From Alkaliphilus sp. (GTDB lineage: Bacteria; Bacillota; Clostridia; Peptostreptococcales; Natronincolaceae): a stretch of DNA of 9,734 nt. Under the pieces are notes generated by a model that ran no database searches, was not told the origin of the DNA, and saw only the letters and a list, made by a program, of their open reading frames with translations. A program made the translations under genes and the position numbers. Shown here one piece after another: positions 1 through 7,248 of the stretch; the first letter of the stretch is position 1, and each line of letters opens with the position of its first letter. Where the stretch lies: NCBI GenBank assembly GCA_023230535.1, contig JALNXC010000026.1, forward strand, positions 1 to 9,734. Direction: 5' to 3'.

Positions 1-783
1 TATATGTTTGGTGGAGATTTACTTAATCAACTTATATCTACATCTTTTGCCGCCAGAGATTTGCAAATACCTTTCTTTGGATTATACGGAGCTTGTTCAA
101 ATATGACTGAGTCATTGAGTTTGGCTGCTATGACGATAGATGGCGGATATGCGGATAATGTAGTAGTAACAACATCCAGTCATTTTTCTTCAGCAGAAAG
201 GCAGTTTAGATTTCCGTTGGAATCGGGGAATCAACGCCCTTTAACATCACAGTGGACAGTAACAGGTTCGGGATCCGCAATAATATCGGCAACGGGTGAT
301 GGGCCTTATATTAGCTATATTACAACCGGAAAGGTAGTAGATTTTGGTATTAAGGATGCTTCTAATATGGGCGCCGCCATGGCTCCGGCTGCAGTAGACA
401 CAATAAGTACACACTTAAATGATACGGGTTTTAAGCCTGATGATTATGATTTGATTGTTACCGGGGATTTAGGGCATATTGGATATGAGATTGCACTTGA
501 GCTGATACAGAAAAAGGGATATGACATATCAAAAATATTTAAAGATTGCGGTATAGAAATATTTGATACGGAAAAACAGGATACCCATTCGGGGGGGAGC
601 GGTTGTGGCTGTTCTGCAGTTGTATTTTGCGGGTATCTGTATGAACAGCTGAAATTAAAAAAATTAAATACAATAATGCTAGTTACTACGGGAGCATTAT
701 TATCACCGACGAGTTCCTTACAGGGCGAATCTATACCCGGCATAGCTCATGCAATAACTATTTATTCAACTATAGCCCAATGA
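1..783 (+). CDS. spoVAD: Stage V sporulation protein AD, 3' part (N-terminus outside window)
   Basis: The reading frame is open from base 1 and ends at TGA 781-783, giving about 261 residues. The family is about 340 residues, so roughly the first quarter lies upstream; the ATG at 4 is internal. Recognised from the thiolase-like fold of SpoVAD: the segment GACSNMTESL near the visible start, the glycine- and serine-rich TVTGSGSA region, VTGDLGHIGYE in the middle, and the Gly/Cys-rich stretch HSGGSGCGCS near the end. In endospore formers SpoVAD is a soluble dipicolinic-acid-binding subunit of the SpoVA complex in the inner forespore membrane, which loads and releases Ca-dipicolinate. The next gene, spoVAE, begins 28 bases after the stop, as expected for a spoVA operon. 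Expression from a forespore sigma-G promoter is expected from the family, but its promoter is outside the window. Confidence 0.95.
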   Translation, partial: YMFGGDLLNQLISTSFAARDLQIPFFGLYGACSNMTESLSLAAMTIDGGYADNVVVTTSSHFSSAERQFRFPLESGNQRPLTSQWTVTGSGSAIISATGDGPYISYITTGKVVDFGIKDASNMGAAMAPAAVDTISTHLNDTGFKPDDYDLIVTGDLGHIGYEIALELIQKKGYDISKIFKDCGIEIFDTEKQDTHSGGSGCGCSAVVFCGYLYEQLKLKKLNTIMLVTTGALLSPTSSLQGESIPGIAHAITIYSTIAQ

Positions 784-811
784 TCATCGTTCAAAGAAGG
801 GAGTTTTTAAT

Positions 812-1168
812 ATGCCATATTTAAAAGCATTTATAGTGGGGGGAATAATTTGTATCATCGGACAGATTATAATTAATAAAACAAAGCTAACACCTGCTCA
901 TGTTCTTGTCTTATTTGTAACATCGGGGGTTGTGTTAACCGCTATCGGTATATATGAACCCATAGTTAAATTTGGCGGCGCCGGTGCAACGGTTCCTATT
1001 CCGGGTTTTGGTTATGTTCTAGCCAAGGGTGCAATCAAAGGGGTCAGAGAAGATGGCATTTTGGGTGCTTTTACCGGCGGGATATCATCAACTGCCGGGG
1101 GTGTTACAGCCGCCATTGTTTTTGGTTATCTAATGGCATTACTTTTTAATCCGAAGACCAAACCATAG
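812..1168 (+). CDS. spoVAE: Stage V sporulation protein AE (SpoVAC/SpoVAEb family membrane protein)
   Basis: A 118-residue, strongly hydrophobic protein with the ATG at 812 and a good ribosome site (AAGGGAG, 797-803) 8 bases upstream. The length is typical of SpoVAEb. Membrane segments are visible at about residues 5-22, 30-50, 62-75 and 84-112. The conserved central loop FGGAGATVPIPGFG (residues 54-67) and the following glycine-rich GAFTGGISSTAGG are hallmarks of the SpoVAC/SpoVAEb family. The protein is expected in the inner spore membrane as part of the channel moving Ca-dipicolinate during sporulation and germination. It follows spoVAD directly, so the two are likely co-transcribed. No T-rich terminator on the + strand follows it; the hairpin at 1184-1203 may serve transcripts from both sides. 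Confidence 0.95.
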   Translation: MPYLKAFIVGGIICIIGQIIINKTKLTPAHVLVLFVTSGVVLTAIGIYEPIVKFGGAGATVPIPGFGYVLAKGAIKGVREDGILGAFTGGISSTAGGVTAAIVFGYLMALLFNPKTKP

Positions 1169-1173
1169 CATAT

Positions 1174-1203
1174 AAAAAAACAAGGCGGACATACATGTCC
1201 GCC
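1174..1203 (-). terminator. Rho-independent terminator of the THEP1-like gene
   Basis: A perfect 8-bp stem, GGCGGACA (1184-1191) and TGTCCGCC (1196-1203), closes a TACA loop. On the - strand it is followed after three bases by seven T (seven A on the + strand, 1174-1180). It begins five bases past the stop of the - strand NTPase gene. For the convergent spoVAE transcript the hairpin lacks a T-run, so it would be at best a weak terminator in that direction. Confidence 0.85.
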
Positions 1204-1208
1204 ATTAC

Positions 1209-1718
1209 TTAACTAAGATCATCTATTATTTTTATCAGTTTATCTAAAATCTCCTTTCTATTTTCTTCCGTAACTTCAATCAGTAATATATCGTCTCTTT
1301 TCCGGATATCGTTTAAAAACTTACAGTCATAATCCTTGATGACGCCTAAAATTATTTTGTCGCTATCTAATAATTCATATATTTTGTGTTTAAATTTCTC
1401 GCTATCATTTTCAAAAAAACCCAACTCATCCAATATAATTATATCCCTATTCTTAAGACTTTTTTCTAATATAGAGACAATACCTATATCAAAAGAATCT
1501 AAAAAAATTTCCCTGGAGCAATCTGTGTCATCTATATTAGCTATAGGGTAAGATTCCGAGTGATCATATAATGATTTTATTATATAACTTCTCTTATTGT
1601 CTTCAATTATTCTCTCCGTAATATATCCGCCTACAGGAAGGTTTAATCTATCCAAAATATGTTGTATTAAAGTTGATTTGCCTATACGTTTTTTACCGGT
1701 TAGAAATATGTTTTTCAA
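1209..1718 (-). CDS. THEP1-type nucleoside-triphosphatase (NTPase_1 family)
   Basis: A 169-residue protein read on the - strand. Its start is a TTG at 1718-1716, supported by AAGGAG (1733-1728) nine bases upstream; no ATG fits as well. Walker A is GKKRIGKST (residues 8-16) right at the N-terminus, and Walker B is DIIILDELG (92-100) with the D97-E98 pair. The GGYITE motif at 30-35 is typical of the THEP1/NTPase_1 family of small P-loop proteins (about 170-190 residues), which hydrolyse NTPs in vitro and whose cellular role is not settled. It is cytoplasmic, with no signal or membrane segment. It converges on spoVAE and diverges from the fdh operon, sharing the 1719-1907 upstream region. Relatives often sit near molybdenum-related genes, but nothing here proves a link to the formate dehydrogenase. 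Confidence 0.8.
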   Translation of the reverse strand: MKNIFLTGKKRIGKSTLIQHILDRLNLPVGGYITERIIEDNKRSYIIKSLYDHSESYPIANIDDTDCSREIFLDSFDIGIVSILEKSLKNRDIIILDELGFFENDSEKFKHKIYELLDSDKIILGVIKDYDCKFLNDIRKRDDILLIEVTEENRKEILDKLIKIIDDLS

Positions 1719-1733
1719 AATATCACACTCCTT

Positions 1734-1907
1734 AAATAGTATTTTAGCATAATAATATTGTACCGTATATATTCATTTTGATGTTGTAAGGTTACTATGA
1801 GTTTGGAAATATCAATAATAATTTCAGAGATTTTATTTATCTGTGTTGCCAAAATAATGGAACAGTATTGTCGAAATAAAAGTGATATTGCGAAATAGCA
1901 AGAAAGC
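1734..1907. other. Divergent intergenic region between the NTPase gene and the fdh promoter
   Basis: AT-rich, without a supportable gene. It must hold the promoter of the - strand NTPase gene. TACAAT (1762-1757, - strand) and TATTAT (1754-1749, - strand) are possible -10 boxes, but neither has a recognisable -35 at a proper distance, so I do not call one. Confidence 0.5.
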
Positions 1908-1936
1908 TTGACATGGAATAAAGGGCATGGTATTAT
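1908..1936 (+). promoter_or_regulatory. Sigma-A type promoter of the fdh-rnf operon
   Basis: TTGACA at 1908-1913 (perfect -35), a 17-bp spacer, and TATTAT at 1931-1936 (five of six against TATAAT). Transcription would start near 1942-1944, about 420 bases ahead of fdhE, with no gene in between. It is the best vegetative promoter in the window and the natural start of the fdhE-fdhA-fdhB-rnfC-rnfD transcript. Confidence 0.75.
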
Positions 1937-1942
1937 ATAAAT

Positions 1943-2365
1943 GGTCATATATATATATTATATATATAAAATCATGTAATACAAAGCCAATTGCTTTTTA
2001 ATCTAGTTGACTCCTCAGCTTAGCAATCATATTGGCGGAATCCCGATCAAAATAGGTATAATAATCATAATTATTTAATCCATTTTGTCTGTTTAATGGC
2101 AAAATGCGAGTCTAAACGGATGCTAAAATGACAGCATAGCAAAGGAGCCGGGGTTTACTAGAGTTTAAAAACAGCTTTTTGGCACCTTCTTTGACAATTC
2201 GGAATTGACTGAGAATTCGGGAATTGTGGGGTAAGAAGGTAAAGGAAGGAGGGGGTGTGGTCTAGAAAGGCATTAAACAATTATCTTTAATTTTCAGCAT
2301 TAATCACCATTTCTTGGAGTAATAAGGATTTCAAGGGGGTGAGGTGACAGACAGGAGGTTATGTT
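1943..2365 (+). other. Long untranslated leader of the fdh-rnf operon
   Basis: There is no credible ORF in about 420 bases. The start is an AT-alternating palindrome (1947-1968). A middle part can fold: ATGCT (2120-2124) with AGCAT (2133-2137) around an 8-base loop, then CAAAG (2140-2144) with CTTTG (2189-2193) continued inward by GCC (2147-2149) with GGC (2181-2183). Next comes a repeated palindrome (2195-2226), then a purine-rich stretch ending in the fdhE ribosome site AGGAGG (2353-2358). No classic terminator or anti-terminator pair is visible. A cis-regulatory RNA is possible, but I do not recognise a known riboswitch class. Confidence 0.45.
2195..2226. repeat. Repeated palindromic element upstream of fdhE (possible operator)
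   Basis: CAATTC-G-GAATTG (2195-2207) is a perfect 6-bp inverted repeat around one base. It is followed by a near copy: AATTCGGAATTG (2196-2207) recurs as AATTCGGGAATTG (2214-2226) with one inserted G. The copies are about 19 bases apart, close to two helical turns, as in paired operator half-sites. No regulator can be named. Confidence 0.4.
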
Positions 2366-3289
2366 TTGTACAATGTTTTTCAGGTTTTTCAGCAGAAAGT
2401 ATTAGATGAAGACAATAGATGTTGTGAAGTATACCCGGAATCAAAAAATCTAGATGCCTTATTGTTAGTGTTTTCCCAGGCTAAAGAAACCTTTAAAGAG
2501 CAAAATGAAGACATTTTCAAGAAAATAGACTGTAAGTTACCATTAGAGGAATTAAAGGAAAAAATGAGAAAATCGGAAGTGATTTTTCCTGATGCCAGCG
2601 TTAAGGGAGAACATGTAAAAAATTTTTTAGCCGCCATATGTGATGAGCTTGTAAAAAATAATAAGGATTTTGAGAAACCTTTGGAACATTTACAGGCTTC
2701 AGTTAAAGACTTTTTGGCTGAAAAAGATGATAATTTTGCACAGTCCCAAATACCTGTTTTAGTAGAAAAAATCGTTGAGGAAACACTTTCGGAAAGAGAT
2801 TTTGTGGCTCTTCTTTTGATATTTATATTTTCTTCCCTTTATTATGGACCTAGGGAGGATTTTTTAGAAGAAGTAGATACAACTATCTGGAAGGGAAAAT
2901 TTTGTCCGGTTTGTGGTGAAGCCCCTCATTATGGCTTTTTGAGGGGAGAAGACAGGGCAAGGTTTATGGAGTGCTGGCTCTGCGGGACTTCTTGGAGATA
3001 TCCGCGCATGAAATGCCCTTACTGCGAAACTGAAAACCAAGAAAAGATGGGATATTTCACAGTGGATGAAAACGAGGTGTGCCGTGTACAATTTTGCCGG
3101 GAATGCAAAAAATATTGGAAGATTTTCAATTTGGAGGCGTACAAGGAATATGCCGAAGAAGAAGATGTTCTAGCATCCATGCACCATTTGCATACTTTGC
3201 ATTTTGATGAGTTAGCTTTGAAAGAAGGTTTTTCTTCGGGTTCCGGACTGAAATGGGTTGAAGAAAAGGACAATGGATTAGTAAACTAG
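2366..3289 (+). CDS. fdhE: Formate dehydrogenase accessory/maturation protein FdhE
   Basis: A 307-residue cytoplasmic protein, matching the usual FdhE length of about 309. The TTG start at 2366 lies seven bases after AGGAGG (2353-2358). The nearby ATG at 2361 is out of frame and stops after 14 codons. The C-terminal half carries four CxxC pairs typical of the FdhE rubredoxin-like metal-binding region: CPVC (180-183), CWLC (203-206), CPYC (217-220) and CREC (244-247, followed by KKYWK). The N-terminal half (about 1-170) is charged and helical. FdhE-family proteins are needed to produce active formate dehydrogenase and bind the catalytic subunit before Tat export; they are not part of the final enzyme. 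It stands directly ahead of its presumed client: the fdhA ribosome site AGGAGGTG overlaps this gene's TAG stop (3287-3289), so the two are translationally linked. Confidence 0.9.
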   Translation: MYNVFQVFQQKVLDEDNRCCEVYPESKNLDALLLVFSQAKETFKEQNEDIFKKIDCKLPLEELKEKMRKSEVIFPDASVKGEHVKNFLAAICDELVKNNKDFEKPLEHLQASVKDFLAEKDDNFAQSQIPVLVEKIVEETLSERDFVALLLIFIFSSLYYGPREDFLEEVDTTIWKGKFCPVCGEAPHYGFLRGEDRARFMECWLCGTSWRYPRMKCPYCETENQEKMGYFTVDENEVCRVQFCRECKKYWKIFNLEAYKEYAEEEDVLASMHHLHTLHFDELALKEGFSSGSGLKWVEEKDNGLVN

Positions 3290-3304
3290 GAGGTGAAGCT
3301 TTTT

Positions 3305-6300
3305 ATGAAGCTATCAAGACGTAGTTTTTTAAAACTGACAGGAACGGCTACGGCAGCTGCCACTTTGACAAGTTTAAGTTTGCAAGGTGATAGTGTAGCG
3401 GAAGCATCCAGCTATCCTGTAAGGTTGAGCTATGCCAAAGAAGTTACTTCTATTTGTACTTTCTGTGGCGTGGGCTGCAGTATTTTATACCATGTTAAAG
3501 ATGGTGTTGTTATTAACGCGGAAGGCGATCCTGATAGCCCAGTTAATGAAGGTGCCCTTTGCCCTAAAGGCGGTTCTATATATAATCTTTCTTATATGTA
3601 TGAGAAAAAAGGTAAACCGGTAGTCAATCCTAACCGTTTAACCAAACCCCTATATCGTGCACCGGGCAGTGATCACTGGGAGGAAAAAAGCTGGGATTGG
3701 ATGATGGAAACAATTGTTAAGCGAATCAAGGATACCCGCGACAGCACTTTTCAAACAGTAGATGAAAACGGTGTAACGGTAAACCGTACTACGGCTATTG
3801 CTTGGTTGGGTAGTTCTTATTGTACCAACGAGGAGAATTATCTATTCCATAAGATGGCAAGGGCTATGGGTATCATAAATATCGATCACTGTGCTCGTCT
3901 CTGACACTCTCCTACGGTCGCCGGTCTTGGCGCGTCGTTTGGAAGAGGTTGTATGACTAATCACTGGGGTGATTATATATATACTGATGTATTTATGAAT
4001 ATCGGGGGCAATACAGCCGAGAGTCATATTATATCCATGAAGCATATTGAAAGGGCCCAACGCAAAGGAGCCAAGTTCATTGCCGTGGATCCGCGTTTTA
4101 CTCACACGGCCGCTATTGCTGACATTCATGTACCTATCAGATCCGGTACAAACTTAGCTTATGTATGCGGACTGATGAATTATATCATACAAAATGAACG
4201 TCATCAAAAAGAATATGTAAAACATTATACCAATGCAACTTATCTGATTCATGAAGACTTTGATTTAGATGAAGAAACAGGATATTTCTCCGGTGTACAG
4301 GATGACCCAATCCGTAAATGTAAGAAGTATGATCAAACTACTTGGAATTATCAAAGGGATGCGGAAGGCAATGTACTAAGAGATATGGATATGCAAGATC
4401 CTAATTGTGTGTGGCAGATAATGAAGAGAATTTATTCTAAATATACAATTAAAAATGTAAGCGATGTAACAGGATGTCCTGAAGAGACTCTGGAAAAAGC
4501 TTATAATCTATATTCTTCTACCGGTGAACCCGGAAAAGCGGGCAATATCATGTATGCTTTAGGCATTACTCATTTTACTCATGGTGCTCAAAATACTAGA
4601 TCTCTATGCGTTGTACAATTAATGTTAGGTAATATGGGTATTCCTGGCGGCGGAGTAAATGCACAGCGTGGTCAATCCAACGTGCAAGGTGCTACCGACC
4701 AAGCCATTCTATACCATATTATACCTGGTTATTTAGGTGTACCACGGGCGGCAAGGCATCCTGATTTAGCAACATATCTTGATGTGGAAACACCAAAGGT
4801 TAAAGAATGCTGGTGGAGTAATAAACCTAAGTATATGGTCAGCTTATTGAAAGAATTCTGGGGTGACAATGCAACTGCAGCAAACGATTTCTGTTATGAT
4901 TATTTCCCAAAATTAGACCATCGTGATCACTCACAAATCCCTATATATAAAAATATGGGTGAGGGTGAAGTAAAAGGTCTGATTTGCTTTGCAGAGAACC
5001 CTGTTGTTGGTGGTAGTAGTACCAAAACCAAACGTGACTATCAATCAAAACTGGATTGGTTTGTTTGTTCAGATATTTTTGAAACCGAATCAGTTGCGTG
5101 GTGGTATGAGGATGGAGTCAATCCAAAAGAGATCCAAACTGAAGTCTTTATGTTACCTGCTGCCGCTTGTTTAGAGCGTGAGGGAACAAAGGCCAACAGT
5201 AGCCGTTGGATACAGTGGATGTACAAGGCTCAAAATCCGCCGGGAGAAGCCAGATGGGATCTACAGATTGCATATGAGCTCTTCAGCAGATTACAAGACG
5301 CTTACGCCAGTGGTGGCGGCGCTTTCCCAGAGCCCATAACCAAATTACAATGGGATTATGGTATGGATGGCGATAAGAGTCAAGTTGATGTAGTTAAAGT
5401 TTGTAGAGCACTAAATGGATATTATACCGACGGAAGGCCTTATGAGAAGTCTTTTGTTACCAACTTTGTCGGTTTACAGGATGACGGTTCCACTGCTTGT
5501 GGTAACTGGCTATATGGCGGTTATTACAACAATTTAAAAGCTCCCGCCTGTCAGAGCCGTGTAACGGAGGCTCCCGGTGAAGGACTCGGAACTCAACGAG
5601 GATGGTCATTTGCTTGGCCACTGAATCGTCGTATCGTTTATAATAGATGTTCGGCCGACTTGGAAGGTAAACCTTGGAATCCTGCAACACAAATGTTCTG
5701 GTGGGATAATGACGGCAATTTAATAGCAGATAAGAATTTAGACACTCCGGACTGGCCGGGTGGCTGGAATACTAATTTTGAACAGTTGAGAGACTTCCCA
5801 TTCATTATGTTACCGGAAGGTAGAGGTAGACTCTTTGCTGCTGCCGGGGCCATTGCAGATGCTCCATTGCCTATACATTACGAAACAGCAGAAAGTTTAT
5901 TCCCGAATCTGTTCTATCCTAAGGCCACATATAACCCGGTATCCGAGCGATTCTATGAAGACCATGTGGTGGAAACAGATGAGGAAAGAGCAAGGTATCC
6001 TTATATTATGAACACCTATAGGTGTACGGAACATTATCAAACCGGTATCATGACTCGTAATATGCCTTGGCTGAACGAGATAGCACCGGAGTTATATATA
6101 GAAATGGATCCGGAGTTAGCCAGCAATTTAGGCATTAAGCCCGGAGATATGGTTGAAATCGGAAGTAAACGCCTCTATAAAGACGGTAAACAAGGCTATA
6201 TTGAAGCAAGGGCTTGTGTTACCGAACGTCTGCAACCATTTGTTGTACATGGTAGAAAGGTACATCAGGTAGGAATGCCTTTCAACTGGGGCTATATGGG

Positions 6301-6412
6301 AATGAACAAAGGTTCTATAACCAATGACCTATCTCCTTCAGTAGGGTGTGCTATTGTTTCTACTCCTGAATATAAGGGCTTCCTATGCTGTATCAGAAAG
6401 AAGGAGGTGTAA
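3305..6412 (+). CDS. fdhA: Selenocysteine-containing formate dehydrogenase catalytic (alpha) subunit, Tat-exported
   Basis: One 1035-residue selenoprotein with an in-frame UGA at codon 200 (3902-3904); without recoding the frame looks like two ORFs (ending 3904, and from about 3953). Codons on both sides give CARL-Sec-HSPTVA then FGRGCMTNHWGDY, matching the FdnG family around its Sec196 (E. coli FdnG is 1015 residues). The N-terminus is a twin-arginine signal (SRRSFLK, residues 4-10, then a hydrophobic Ala/Thr/Leu stretch). The N-terminal [4Fe-4S] cluster ligands are Cys51, Cys54, Cys58 and Cys86. The bis-MGD oxidoreductase domain follows, ending in the dinucleotide-binding domain (about 870-1030). 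The enzyme interconverts formate and CO2 at Mo or W, outside the membrane judging by the signal. ATG 3305 is chosen because it lies 9-11 bases after AGGAGGTG (3288-3295). The in-frame GTG at 3293 overlaps that site and would push the Tat motif inward. Confidence 0.93.
3902..3947 (+). promoter_or_regulatory. UGA selenocysteine codon and bacterial SECIS element in fdhA
   Basis: UGA at 3902-3904 is followed by a hairpin at the distance used by SelB. The upper stem CGCC (3919-3922) pairs with GGCG (3929-3932) around the loop GGUCUU (3923-3928), containing the GGUCU loop of the E. coli fdhF SECIS. U3918 falls in a bulge below it, like the bulged U of fdhF. Lower pairing is possible between ACG (3914-3916) and CGT (3933-3935), and between CTCT (3907-3910) and AGAG (3944-3947). 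The host must carry selA, selB, selC and selD elsewhere. Confidence 0.9.
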
Positions 6413-6415
6413 GGG

Positions 6416-7210
6416 ATGAGAAAAGCTATTCTCCTAGATACGAGTAAGTGTATCGCCTGTCGTGGTTGCCAAGTAGCATGCAAAAATTGGAATCAATTAC
6501 CGGCGGAAGATACCGTTTTCAATTCTAATTTTGAAAATCCACCTGAATTGTCACCTATTACTTGGATGCGAGTAACCTTTAAAGAGGAGATGAAGGATGG
6601 CAAATTCAAATGGTATTTTGGCAGCGATAGGTGTATGCATTGTACCGATGCAGCCTGTATGATGGTTTGTCCGGTAGGAGCAATCTATCGTACAGAGACA
6701 GGATCTGTCAATATTAATTATGACAAATGCATTGGTTGTAACTATTGTGTTGCTAACTGTCCTTTTGAAGCAATGAGCTTTGATCGAGAGGCCAATCATC
6801 CCGTTAAGTGTACTATGTGTATTGATCGTACTTCTAATGGCTTATTGCCTGCCTGTGTTAAGGCTTGTCCTGCCGGAGCCCTTCAATATGGCGACAGGGA
6901 TAAATTGGCTACTAGGGCTAGTGCTAGGGTGGCTAAATTGCAGGCTGAGGGTAACAATAAAGCCGGCGTGTACGGTCTGGAAGAGGTATCGGGAACCGGT
7001 ACCATGTATGTTTTGGAAAATGATCCGGATTATTACGGTCTGCCGTCGGCAGATATTCAAGTTCCTTTCAAAGCACGTGCCTGGAATGTTATTTTCAAAC
7101 CTCTCAGGGTGTTGGCAGTTATAGCTGTAGCCCTTGGACTGTGGGGTAATCGCTCCGAGTCCAAAGAAATTCAGGATGCTGCTTCAGTAGCTAAGGGTAA
7201 AGAATCTTAA
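6416..7210 (+). CDS. fdhB: Formate dehydrogenase iron-sulfur (beta) subunit with C-terminal membrane helix
   Basis: A 264-residue ferredoxin-type protein of the FdnH/FdoH group (E. coli FdnH is 294). ATG 6416 lies eight bases after AAGGAGG (6401-6407), which overlaps the end of fdhA; only three bases separate the genes. Sixteen cysteines form four [4Fe-4S] sites: 12/15/18/22, 73/76/81/85, 105/108/111/115 and 132/135/147/151, ligands crossing between motifs as usual in this family. A single hydrophobic helix near the C-terminus (about 224-244, following FKPL) would anchor it, as in FdnH, where this helix passes electrons to the cytochrome b subunit. It has no signal peptide and is expected to be exported with FdhA as a folded Tat complex. 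No FdnI-like cytochrome b gene follows; the next gene is rnfC, 38 bases on. Confidence 0.93.
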   Translation: MRKAILLDTSKCIACRGCQVACKNWNQLPAEDTVFNSNFENPPELSPITWMRVTFKEEMKDGKFKWYFGSDRCMHCTDAACMMVCPVGAIYRTETGSVNINYDKCIGCNYCVANCPFEAMSFDREANHPVKCTMCIDRTSNGLLPACVKACPAGALQYGDRDKLATRASARVAKLQAEGNNKAGVYGLEEVSGTGTMYVLENDPDYYGLPSADIQVPFKARAWNVIFKPLRVLAVIAVALGLWGNRSESKEIQDAASVAKGKES

Positions 7211-7248
7211 TTTTGCGGATTATATATTGTTAATTTGGGGGTGAGGAA

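Noticed and set aside
444..743. Antisense ORF inside spoVAD and similar opposite-strand ORFs inside fdhA, rnfC and rnfD
   Set aside because: They lie wholly within well-supported genes, lack ribosome sites and resemble no protein family I know; they are reading-frame shadows.
1715..1948. 77-residue - strand ORF upstream of the NTPase
   Set aside because: It covers the divergent promoter region, has no ribosome site or recognisable features and overlaps the predicted fdh promoter.
2096..2131. 11-codon leader peptide ORF starting ATG 2096
   Set aside because: No ribosome site precedes it, and the composition shows no run of regulatory codons.
2099..2150. c-di-GMP-I (GEMM) riboswitch suggested by GGCAAA and GCAAAGG
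   Set aside because: The conserved spacing, the GACGCAAAGCC core and the second receptor helix are not present.
2191..2219. Second sigma-A promoter from TTGACA at 2191-2196
   Set aside because: No -10-like hexamer occurs at 16-18 bases downstream; the positions read GAATTC/AATTCG.
2255..2290. 11-codon ORF starting GTG 2255 after a purine-rich stretch
   Set aside because: The Shine-Dalgarno match is weak for this start, the peptide is very short, and nothing supports its translation.
2361..2405. ATG at 2361 as the fdhE start
   Set aside because: It is only two bases after AGGAGG and in another frame that ends after 14 codons; the TTG at 2366 opens the FdhE frame with good spacing.
3293..3304. 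GTG at 3293 as the fdhA start
   Set aside because: It overlaps the AGGAGGTG ribosome site itself; the ATG at 3305 has proper spacing and puts the Tat motif at residues 4-10.
3293..6412. fdhA as a broken gene (two ORFs split by a stop codon)
   Set aside because: The stop is UGA at the family's selenocysteine position, the frame is identical on both sides, conserved sequence runs across it, and a SECIS hairpin follows immediately.
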